From assembly GCA_948567375.1 (NCBI GenBank), contig OX419757.1, positions 30,566,001 to 30,630,000 on the forward strand: a stretch of DNA of 64,000 nt. Direction: 5' to 3'. Under the pieces are notes generated by a model, which was not told the DNA's origin, made no database searches, and was given only the letters and a program-made list of their open reading frames with translations. The DNA comes from Lunularia cruciata. Its lineage: Eukaryota > Streptophyta > Marchantiopsida > Lunulariales > Lunulariaceae. Below are positions 54,090-64,000 of this stretch, piece after piece (position 1 is the first letter of the stretch; each line of letters opens with the position of its first letter). The position numbers and the translations under genes are program-made.

Positions 54090-57000
54090 ATGGGAAAACT
54101 TCCGGTTTTCTTTGGCAAGGATGGAGAAGATGTGGAGGCCTTTGTGAGAGACTTCAAGAGAGTTTGCATAGGAAAAAATGAGAGGAGGAAGAATGAGTGG
54201 GCCTCATTATTACCAGATTTTTTTGAGGATGCAACACTTACATGGTATGAGTGAGAATACCAAAAGAGAGAGAGGAGAGATGGGGAAGAGGAATCTTGGG
54301 AGACTTTGACTTCAGCACTCATTGAGAACTTTCTTCCTGATGAGAGTTATGAGAGATTGATGAGTGAGGTTACATATCTCAAGCAAGGAGAAGGAGAGAA
54401 AGTGAGAGTCTATGTGGAAAGAGTGGAAAAGTTAGAGTCCAGATTTTGCATAGTGTTGAGGAAGGGTGGGGATGATGTGGAGACTACAATGATTGGCATA
54501 GGGGCCATGCTCACCAAGAATTTTGTGGGAGGGTTGAGACCACAAATTAGAAGCAAGGTGAGATATGAGAAACCTTCTTCCAAGGTTGAAGCTATCAAGA
54601 TTGCAATTCGTATGGAGGAGAGTTTGGAAGGGGATGAGAGTGATTTGGTGGTGAAGGAGGTTGTGCATCCTCCTCAAGAATACAAGTATGGTGGAACTTC
54701 TGATACTTTGGTGGCAAGGGTTGCACCACAAGTAGTGGTTGCTCCAGTTCTTGCACCTCCACCAAAAGATCCACTTCAAACCATCACAGAACAACTTGCA
54801 GATCTCAAGATCAATGTGGTGCAACCATGGGAGAAGAGAGAGGTGGATCAGAATGTAGGGAGAGGGCCTAGGAGTTATGGAAACTATCCATATAGAGGAG
54901 GCCAACCAGCCAACAATTTCAATGATAGAAATTGTTTTGGTTGTGGAGGAAGAAGCCATATCCAAAGGAATTGCCCAAATTCCACTTACCATGGAGGAAG
55001 GGGTTATGAGGGAGCCAATAGGGAAAGAGGGAGGTAGTGAAACCCAAGTGGCTCCTAATCCCAACAAAGGTAAGGAGATAGCATCCATAGATGTGGTTGA
55101 GAGCAAGTATGAGAAGGGAGAGTGCTCAAACTCCAAGGGTCTTAATTTGGAGCTTTTGGCACAAGAGAAGAAGAGAGCTCGTTTTGCAGAGGATGTTCAC
55201 TCTTCTCAAGGATTTACTTCAAGCAAGGATACTCCTATGTCTACTAGGAGCACTCGCACCTCAACACCATCAACAACAAAGACTCCAAGGAAGAAGTTGG
55301 GGATGGAGGATTTCTTGATTTCAAAGCAACAATGGAACTACAATGTGTTGGAGGATGTTGGTAGTCACAAGGCTAACATCACAGTAGGCCAATTGATTGC
55401 TTTGAACCCCACCTTGAGAAAGGAGCTTAGAGGTGGTTTGAGTTCTACAAGGAGCAAGAAGAAGAAGAAGGCAAAAGTTCCAATATCAATGGGGGTGGTA
55501 GATGCCAAGCCAGCACCATGGGAGGCTTGTGAATATGCCTCCAAGATTGATGTGAGAGTGAATGGTCACAACATCAAGGATGCATTGGTTGATGGAGGAT
55601 CAGCAGTGAATGCCATGTCAGAAAGGTTGATGAAGAAGTTGGGTATGATACCCTCAAGACCTTCAACATTTGTGGTGAGCATGGCAAACAAGCAACAAGT
55701 TCAACTAGTAGGAGTGATGGATAAGGTGGTAGTTTCAGTTATGGGAGTTCAAAATCTCATGACTTTCCAAGTCTTGAAGGATTCAAGCTATGACTTACTT
55801 CTTGGGAGGCCATGATTGAGAGCAACAAACACAACTGATCAATGGCACAAAGTGTACTTGAGGTTTGGGCCATCAAACCATAGAGTCACTGTTCTTGTGA
55901 CTAACACCACCAACACTTCACATTCAGATACACCATCTTCTGATTATTGGGAATCAAATTCTGAAGAAGGAGCTTCAAGTGTGGACACAAGCATGGAAGA
56001 GGAGACTTCCACGGAGGAGGATGAATCTGAATTTGATTCAGATGTATATCCCTTGTGTGCTATGGATTTTGCACCTAAGCCAAAGGTTTTGAAGGACCCA
56101 GACAAATCACCATTGACACTTGAGGAGGTAGAGAGAAGGTTAGCTACCCTCAAGTATGGCCCAAATGTTACCAAGGAGGAGAAGGTGAGATTTGAGGAGA
56201 TTTTCCGCAGGTCATCCATGTGTTTGCTTTTAGTTACAGGGATTTGAAGGAAGTCACCTTGGAGGAGCACAAGATAGAGGTAGAGTCACATGCAAGACCA
56301 ATCCGCCAAAAGCAACGTCACATTAGCCCACCAATATCTTTGGTTGTGAGGGAGGAGATTGATAAGCTCAAGGAGGCTAGATTTATCTTTGAGGTAGAGA
56401 ATTCAGAATGGGTGTCTTCAATTGTCATTGTGAAGAAAAAGAATGGCAAGCTTCGGGTATGTGTGGATTACAAGAAGCTCAATCCTGTTACCAAGAAGAA
56501 CTACTACCCATTGCCATTCATTGATGAGATCTTGGAGGAGGTTGCAGGTCATGAGAGGTACAGTTTTGGAGATGGTTATAGTGGATATAACCAAATCAAG
56601 ATTGCACCATAGCATCAACAACTCACCTCATTCACCACACCTTGGGGAATTTACGCTTTCAAGGTCATGCCTTTTGGGCTTTGCAATGCTCCAGCCACAT
56701 TCAAACGGTTCATGAACAAAGTATTTGAACCTTTCATTGGGAAATTTGTGAGAGACTTCATTGGTGACTTTTGTGTCTATGGGAGCAAGGAGGAGCACTT
56801 TGAGCACCTAATCAAAGTCTTGCAATGCTTGGATGAGGCAAATGCATCACTCAACCCAGAGAAGTGCATTTTTGGATGTGAAGAAAGGTCTACTTTTGGG
56901 GCACATCATCTCCAAGGATGGAATAGCAGTTGATCTTGAGAAGGTGAGGAAAATCTCAGACCTTCCATTTCCTTCAAGCTTGACAAAGTTACGCCAATTC

Positions 57001-58593
57001 TTGGGGATGGTTGGATACTATAGGAGGTTCATCTTCTCATTTTCCAACAAGGCTTATGCATTGACCATCTACATGAAGAAGGGTGTAGATTACATGGTGA
57101 TTTTGGAGGACAAGCAGGCTCTCAAAGCTTTTAAGGAGCTCAAGCAATCCCTTGTTGTAGCTCCAATTCTTGCTAAACCTGATTGGAGTAAGCCTTTCAT
57201 CCTCTACACTGATGCTTCTAATGTAGCTATAGGATGCACTCTTAGTCAATTAGACCAAGATGGGCATGATCATCCAATAGCTTATGCTAGTAGGCAGATG
57301 GTTTCAGCAGAGAAGAACTACTCTGTCATTGAGAGAGAAAATGACAGAGAAGGGTTGGCAGTGATCTTTGGTCTCAAGAAGTTTAGACACTACTTGATTG
57401 GAGGGAAAGCCACCATTGTCATAGATCATAAGGCTTTGAAGTACATCTTCAACAAGCCTAATGTTGAAGGGAGACTAGCAAGGTGGATGATACTCTTGTC
57501 TGAGTATGACTACACCATTGAGGATAGGCCAGGAAAGAAACATGCAAATGCTGATTTGTTATCTAGAGCCTATGATCATGATGGAGATGAGCCAGTGGAT
57601 GATTCCTTCCCGGATGAGGAACTCATGACAATCTCAATAACTCAAGAGGTTCCAATAGAGTACAAGGAGATTGTGGATTTTGTGACAAGAGGTAACTATC
57701 CAGAAGGGATGCATGCTAGGGAGAGGAAGGCCCTTGCAGTAAGATCTAGACCTTACACAATGGTGGAGGATATTCTTTTTCACCAAGGAGCAGATGATCT
57801 ACTTCAAAGAGCAGTGGGTAAGGAAGAGTCTATCCTACTCATAAAGGAGTTTCATGAAGGTTTAGTATGTGGAGGACACTTTGCAGGAAAGGTGACTGCT
57901 TTCAAGATTCTAGATGCAGGTTACCATTGGAGAGGGATTTTCAAGGATTGTCTTGATTATTGCAAAACTTGTCATGTTTGTCAAGCTTTTGCTAGAAAGT
58001 CTACATCCACTCCACCACTTAGATCAATTCCATTGCTAGGACCTTTTGAGAAGTGGGAAATTGATTTTGTAGGTCCTCTCAATAGAACCCCAAGGAACAA
58101 TCGGTACATTATGGTAGTTACTGATTACCTTACCAAGTGGGTTGAGGCTAGACCATTGAGGGACAAGAATGAAGATGAAGTGGGTAGATTTCTTTATGAA
58201 CACATTATCACTAGGTTTGGATGCCCTTTGGAGTTGGTTTCTGATAGAGGAGGAGAGTTTACAAAAAGCATTACTACAGCCATGCTACAACATTTCTCTA
58301 TCACACATAGAGTAACTACATCCTATAAGCCAAATTCCAATGGCTTGGCAGAGAGTACCAATCAGACCTTGTGCATGATGTTGGCCAAAGATGCAGAAAT
58401 GGAGGGGGCTAAACATCATTGGGACAAGAGGATTCATGTAGTTTTGTGGGAGTATAGGACAACCATGAAGACTTCCACCGGATATTCTCCATTCCAATTG
58501 GTGTATGGTATTGAGTCTACCTTATTTATTCACTTTGATCTTCCTACCTTCCAAAGCATTCATAGGAGATTGAAGGAAGCACAAGGAGGTGAT
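54090..58593 (+). pseudogene. Copy H gag-pol polyprotein (several lesions)
   Basis: Homologous to copy A gag-pol over its length. Visible lesions: TGA after W-Y-E (near 54253); a 2-nt deletion near 55031; TGG to TGA at the end of G-R-P (near 55813); a 1-nt deletion near 56207; TAG after K-I-A-P (near 56610); FIDD changed to FIGD (GGT at 56763-56765), losing a catalytic Asp; a 1-nt insertion near 56886; and a 12-nt in-frame insertion near 57340. RNase H and integrase are then open from 56833 to the copy V boundary. Zinc knuckle near 54933 and D-G-G-S protease near 55590 are intact. Confidence 0.88.
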
Positions 58594-59017
58594 TGTGACA
58601 ACCCATCAAATATCACTTTTGCGGTAATCGGGTAAGTAAAGTTTGCTCCCGCAGAGATACGAGTCAGAAATGTCCAAATACGAAGCAAAGTAACAATTTC
58701 ATTTCTTCTTGAGTTCTTCTTTAGTCTCTTAGGTAGAAACCACACCCAGAAGAGAGTAACAAGCACTGATTTGCAGTCTTGTCACAAATTCACACTCCTT
58801 AATCACAACCCCATCAAATCTTTCCAAACAATCTTGATTGTGATGATTCAAACTCTCCTAAAAATGACACTTCACTGCAAAACGACTTCGCCTCAGAATT
58901 GTGTTCCACCCCTCCACTGAAGGCACAACTTCCTTGATCAAAATTGCTTCACATCAACTTTGCACTGCACTCACAAGTGTAGAATACTACCAACACTACA
59001 ATTCCTCTCAGATCTAT

Positions 59018-60934
59018 TGTGACAACCCGGCAAATATCACTTTTGCGGTAATCGGGTAAGTAAAGTTCGTTCCCGCAGAGATACGAGTCAGAAATGTCCA
59101 AATACAAAGCAAAGTAACAATTTCAGTTCTTCTTGAGTTCTTCTTTAGTCTCTCAGGTAGAAACCACACCCAGAAGAGAGTAACAAGCACTGACTCGCAG
59201 TCTTGTCACAAATTAACACTCCAAAATCACAACTCCATCAATTATTTCCAAACAATCTTGATTTGTGATGATTCAGGCTCTCCCGAAAACGGCACTTCAC
59301 TGCAAAACGACTTTGCCTCAGAATTGTGTTCCACCCTTCCACTGAAGGCACAACTTCCTCGATCGAAATTGCTTCACATCAACTTCGCACTGCACTCACA
59401 AATGCAGAATACTACCAACACTACAATTCCTCTCAGATCTGTCAAGGCATTGCTTCGATTGCACTTCACTCAGGATCAAACACACAGAATGAAGATCAAG
59501 GCTGTGGAATCCAACATCCAACAAGCACTCTGACTGCACTTTGAATTTCTCCAAACATTCACAAACACAATTGCAAAGTTGATACTTGGAATTAAGCTCA
59601 AGCGACAAGCATTGCTTCACAACACTTCGCTTTATCTATTCTCAGAAATAATGAGCACTGAACAACAATTTCCTACAAATGCCACTCTTAAGTAGTGAAG
59701 CAATTGACAGTTCTAACAACTATACCGTTTCTACAACAACTGTTCCAACCTGTAGATCCGAAATGACAATGCACCTCTTTATATCTGCCCCTTCAAATCT
59801 CAAATCGGTTACTAATCCGATCCGATGTCTACTTCTTCTTCAGCTTTCAAACCCGAACCCGAAGTAATCTTACTTCCTACTACTCTGTCCTCGGGTTTCA
59901 CATCTCCTACTTCCTCCACTAATTCTAACATTTCTCCTTCCTGATATGAAATTCCTATCATAGTTAAGCCTTCTAAATCTCTATCTCCCGACCCACTCTT
60001 CTCTAAAGTGTCAAATGTCAAATCCGAAGACACCTGCACTTCTATTTCTCTTACCTCGGGTTTCACTACTATCAATTCCTTTACTAATTCTAATGTGTCA
60101 TTGTCAAGAATTGTAATTGAAAGCATGGATACACTATCTACACCTTCAATTTATAACCCACTTTCCCCTAATCACTCATGTTACTAACCCGAAGACACTT
60201 ACAGTCTGATCCTGCACTTCGGGTTTATTCACTACTGCTATTTCTCCTTCAATTCAGGTTCCATCTTCAATTAGAACTGAAATTGAAGTCATGTGTATCC
60301 TAACTATCTTCTTTCTCTACTCTAACTTCCTCTGATCCCTCTCGCAAAACTCCCAAAGTCACCTTCACTGCACTTCGAGGTCCGGCTACCTCTGATTTAG
60401 TCATTTTCATCTTGAGGCAAAGTCTCATGACCCGAAGTCATGTAAACCCGATGTACAAAGTACGAAGTCCGAAGTACGAAGTCACATTGACCCGAAGACA
60501 CTTTGACCCGAAGTACATCTACTCCCAAAACTTTAAATGCTTGTAACTTCTTCTACAGACCTTCAAACTTTGCGATTTTGGTGGCAATGGAAATCCCTGA
60601 ACGAGACGTTTCCAACGAGATATAGCACGATTGATTTGGACTTATGGTCATTGAGATATGGCCCCCGCAAGAATCCTGACCTGCAACTTCTATTTCTCCT
60701 TCGGCGTTTGCCCTCCTTAACGTCTGCTCCGAGTTTTTCCCTCCTCTGACACGAAGTAAGCTTCTTCGGGTCTGATCCTAACCGAGCCATTCTTCCTCTT
60801 ACATGAAGTCAATTTCCTCGGGTTTGATCAAATCACAAGTTTACACTCATTTCTTCTCCATTTGGTTTCAATTTGGTTTCAGCAAGGCACTTTTTCTTCA
60901 AAACTCGTCCAAAATGAAAAATGTGGGTACCACA
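59018..60934 (-). mobile_element. Family 2 short form S3 (~1.9 kb) inside copy V
   Basis: 1,917 bp, TGTGGTACCC...GGTTGTCACA on the minus strand. Flanks are TCTAT (59013-59017) and TCTGT (60935-60939), a 5-bp duplication with one change. Open frame 59812-60126 (104 codons) matches S1 and S2. It contains a run of CGAAGT-type repeats near 60435-60510. Confidence 0.85.
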
Positions 60935-61308
60935 TCTGTCAAGGCATTGCTCCGATTGCACTTCACTCAGGATCAAACACACAGAATGAAGATCAAGACT
61001 GTGGAATCCAACATCAAACAAGCACATTGACTTGCACTTCAAATTTCTCCAAACACTCACAAACACAACCACAAAGCTGATACTCGGAATCAAACTCAAG
61101 CGACGAGCAGTGCTTCACAGCACTTCGCTTTATCTATTCTCAGAAATTATGAGCACTGAACAACATTTGACTGCGAATGCCACTCTTAAATAGTGAATCA
61201 ATTGACAGTTTTAACAACTATACCATTCTACAACAACTCTTTTAACCTGCAGATCCGAAATGACAATGCATCTTTTCATAGTTGCCTCTTCAAATCTCAA
61301 ATCTATTA

Positions 61309-63883
61309 CTAATCCGATCCGATGTCTACGTCTTCCTTGGCTTTCAAACCCAAACCCGAAGTAATCTTACTTCCTACTACTTTTTCCTCGGGTTTCAGAT
61401 CTTCTACTTCTTCTACCAGATCCATCAATTCTCTTTCCTGATCTAAAATTTCACTAGTGGGTAATCTATCTAACTCCTTATCTCCCGACCCACTCTTCTC
61501 TAATGTCTCCAATGGTAACTCCGAAGACATTTGGACTCCTATGTTATCTACTTCGGGTTTTGCTTCAACATTTTTCCAAAGTTTTTCTAGCTCTATTTTC
61601 ACTAAGTCTAATCTAATTGAAATGTTATCCTCTACCTCTAATATCTTCCTATCTACACAAGTTCTCAATTTGATCAGCAAGGCATTCATCTTGGTGTCTT
61701 TTGCTTGTCTTTGCCTCGTCTCCTGCACCAACAACTTTAACTCGTGCAGTTGTGCTTCTTCAATTTGAACGTTGGCTTCTGTACTTAACATCGCATTCAT
61801 CTGGAGGAAAATTTCCTTTATCGGCTTCAATCGTGTCTTCCTTTCTCGTTCCCGATCTGCAAGCCATTCCTCTCTGTACATCACCAATTCTTCCTCAAAT
61901 TTGGCTTTCACCGTCTCCTTCTCCTTCTCCTTTTGAACTACTTTCTCCTCTTGATTACAAAGTAATTCTTGCAATCGGTCTTCTTCTCTATACCTTGTAG
62001 CCAACTCCCTTTGCTAGAGTTGCTTCTTCTCCTCCATACTCTCCATCACCCTATTGAGTTCTTGATCTTTCGCTGCTACCCTTGCCATAGCATGGATAAG
62101 TTCTACTCTTGAATCAGCAAACTGCTGCTTCAAGACTTCATATTCAGCTACCTGTCTCTCTCTTGCTATGTCACTTCTCTTTGCAAGATCCTCTCAATAG
62201 CTCACTTCCCTTTTCAGGTCTTCAATTACCTAACTTCTCTCTATTGCTTTTGCTCGTAGTACTTCTCTCTCCTCCTCACCTCGGGTTATACTTCTCTTCA
62301 AATCCGAGTTCTCTTCTTCTAATCTCGATAATACCTGCAATACAGTCTTTACCTCGGGACAAGTCGACTGCATCTCCTTCTTCTTGTGCTCCAACTTCAC
62401 CAACAAGGGGCACACTATCTCTCGTAGGTACTCCACTCCATCACTCGCAACTACTTCCTCCCACGGAGTGGTCTCTCTTCTCACTTCATGTTCTCCCGAT
62501 ACTCACCTTCTTCTCTGGAGTCTTCATATCGGAATTGACGCCTCACTGCCCAAGCTTTCTTCTACCTCTTCCTTCCCTCTACTCGGCCCCGCTTCACACT
62601 TTGCCTTACATCGCGAGCGAACTCCTCGCTGTACTGCGATCTTCTTTTCCTCTGGCACCGGTACTTCATCCTCCAGCGCTGTGTTGTCTTCGGCTTCCAA
62701 CTCGGCTTGCACTTCTTCTTTGTATTCTTCAGCAGCTGGCGCCAAAGTCATCTCTCCTCCTTCTTCACCATCACTGCTTGTATCTCTGCTTTGCAGTGTC
62801 AGCTCAGGTTCCTCTTCATGATCTGAGTCCTCCGTTTTGAGCTTGGCCTCGCCTTTTGAGTCTTCATCTTCTGACTCAATTACCACCATTCCTCGCCTCG
62901 GGTTACTTCTTTGCATCTTCTGAGGTTTCTTGCTTTCTTTGGCTTATCTTTGCTGACTCCTCTTCTTCATCGGGGTACTTACTGCAACCTCCACGTTCTT
63001 CCCTGTCTTCGTGTAGTAGTTGTCCGTGCTCCGGATTTGGAGAATGTATTGCTGCTCCTCAACATCGACCTCCTTTTGCACATGCGGATGGAAATGCGAC
63101 ACCATCCGAGTCCACTCCGCCGAGTTCAGCAAATTGAGCCCAAGGTAGAAGTGTGCTGCAAATGGCACAATGTAGTGTGGAGGCAACTTATCCCGCAAAT
63201 TCCACACCATCTGCCTTGTTCTCCCGTGAAAACACCTCGCCTAATTGATTGGTTCTCTTGCAAACAACTTATGGAAGAACACCGCTTGGTGTTTCATTAC
63301 ATAAGTCGTTCTCTCTGACTTCAAGATCACCATGAGAGCACTCACGATCCCTCTCCTTACTGGATCCTTGTAACTGTCAACTTTGTACACATTCTTCGTT
63401 CTTTTTGACGAGAAGGCATCTCATCACCTCCTGAGTCTCTTGGGCTATCTCTCCTTTCCCCAAGAACGTGGCTCTCTGCTCCGAGCTTGCCTCCTTCCCG
63501 AGTACGAGTCTCCAATCCAACTCTGTCCATCAAGCCGGATTTCCTCTCTTCCCTTCTTCCTCGGGTCCATCGAGACACTTACTCTCGATGATTTCTATCA
63601 TGAATCTTGGAAAACTTACGTTCCAGTTCTATGCCAGAAAAGTGATCCAAAGTCGGCTCAAGACTTCGATCCTTGCTATCACATCTAATCTCCAAATTGC
63701 ATGATTTCTCACTACGAATTTGGAGTTTTTCTTCCCTCCTCCCATCTCGTCTACTTTCTCACTTTCTCTCGATTTCACTCTAGCAACTTTGCCCTTGCGC
63801 ACTAACACAAGTCCAACTCTATTTCCCTTTCCACGATCACTTGCAAGATGACTCCTTAGCGGCAAAGGAAAATTACTCAACAT
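61309..63883 (-). pseudogene. Family 2 acidic coiled-coil protein, copy V
   Basis: Open pieces: 63883-63629 (N-terminus, both Met starts in one frame), 63578-63357, 63210-62944, 62916-62524 (acidic region), 62484-62230, and 62004-61309 (231 codons of coiled coil and the conserved C-terminus V-D-I-G-S-D). Lesions include TAG for Trp after F-L-A and several shifts. This copy confirms the M-S/L-S-N-F and M-G-G-G starts are in frame with each other. Confidence 0.8.
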
Positions 63884-63903
63884 TTTGTTGTTGCAGTTCC
63901 GAT

Positions 63904-63910
63904 TTTTATA
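63904..63910 (-). promoter_or_regulatory. TATA box upstream of family 2 ORF, copy V
   Basis: TATAAAA on the minus strand, 27 bp from the first ATG (63883), the same spacing as copies II, III and IV. Confidence 0.55.
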
Positions 63911-64000
63911 GAGTTGCACTCCTTTGTCTTTCTTTGCTTTGAGTTTCTACCAAGAAATCACACCTCCGGCATGCACCTGTCATTGTCAATCAACCTTTGC

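Larger units (their letters stand above)
51550..58593 (+). mobile_element. OTA-type Ty3/gypsy retrotransposon, copy H (compound 5' end, interrupted by copy V)
   Basis: Plus-strand element inserted in family 2 copy III (left flank AGTC). Its 5' end is compound: the first 242 bp of an LTR (51550-51791), 44 bp of 3' internal sequence (51792-51835), then a full LTR (51836-52527) followed by primer site, leader, zinc-finger ORF and gag-pol. This fits two tandem elements sharing a middle LTR, with the first internal region deleted. Copy V interrupts the integrase at 58594. Confidence 0.88.
58594..64000 (-). mobile_element. Family 2 element, copy V (5' end beyond the window)
   Basis: Begins at the 3' terminus TGTGACAACC (as read on the + strand) inside copy H integrase; left flank GTGAT. 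It is interrupted by S3 (59018-60934). The ORF occupies 61309-63883. The window ends about 100 bp upstream of the TATA box. Confidence 0.87.

Noticed and set aside
54432-55136. 234-codon minus-strand frame opposite copy H gag
   Set aside because: Shadow of gag; the sense strand contains the conserved zinc knuckle and gag residues.
62109-62840. 243-codon + strand frame opposite family 2 copy V
   Set aside because: Ser/Leu/Pro-rich shadow of the coiled-coil coding strand; the minus strand carries the conserved protein.
1-64000. tRNA genes, rRNA, CRISPR arrays, host protein-coding genes
   Set aside because: None seen by reading; a tRNA search program and a protein search would be decisive.

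Overview
This window is nuclear DNA of a land plant with a very repeat-rich genome. Essentially all of it is LTR retrotransposon sequence nested in other LTR retrotransposon sequence, and I see no convincing host gene, rRNA, tRNA or CRISPR array. The plant assignment rests on the OTA-type (Ogre/Tat/Athila-like) Ty3/gypsy elements, on the decay pattern and on the nesting. A gymnosperm or fern would fit the density, but the clade is a guess.

Four main sequence families are present. Family 1 (copies A, B, D, E, G, H and one solo LTR) is a Ty3/gypsy element with 0.68-0.69 kb LTRs, 4-bp target duplications where both sides can be seen, a tRNA-Asp-like primer site, a gag-PR-RT-RH-IN polyprotein, and an extra zinc-finger ORF between the 5' LTR and gag. 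Family 2 (five ORF-bearing copies plus three ~1.9 kb short forms) has TG...CA ends and 5-bp target duplications and encodes a conserved ~810-residue acidic, coiled-coil protein of unknown function; no pol gene and no LTR pair is visible for it. Family 3 is a single ancient Ty3/gypsy element on the + strand, cut into three pieces by family 1 insertions. Its order is gag with two zinc knuckles, DSGA protease, a C5 cytosine DNA methyltransferase domain, RT with YIDD, RNase H, integrase and a PHD finger. Family 4 is a degraded pol with FLDD in its RT. A solo LTR of a further family sits inside family 3 gag.

Layout: 1-7013 copy A (-). 7014-29636 family 3 (+), interrupted by a solo LTR (7811-8550), copy B (11155-20845, itself holding a 1.9 kb family 2 short form) and copy D (23752-27928). 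29637-36155 copy E (-), with a solo family 1 LTR and a family 2 short form inside. 36156-37827 a truncated family 2 copy. 37828-41349 family 4 pol and a pyrimidine-rich flank. 41350-64000 a nest with clean boundaries: family 2 copy II holds copy IV and copy G; G holds family 2 copy III; III holds copy H; H holds family 2 copy V; V holds a short form.

The most interesting system is family 3: one retrotransposon polyprotein that carried both a DNMT3-like DNA methyltransferase (motifs I, IV, VI, VIII, IX and X recognisable) and a PHD finger. This would let an element write cytosine methylation and possibly read chromatin at its integration site. This copy is dead, with many nonsense codons, mainly TAG. 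Joining the sequence across the target duplications restores continuous reading frame at each insertion, so the domain order is real and not an assembly artefact inside the window. The family 1 leader ORF and the family 2 coiled-coil protein are two further uncharacterised proteins carried by mobile elements here.
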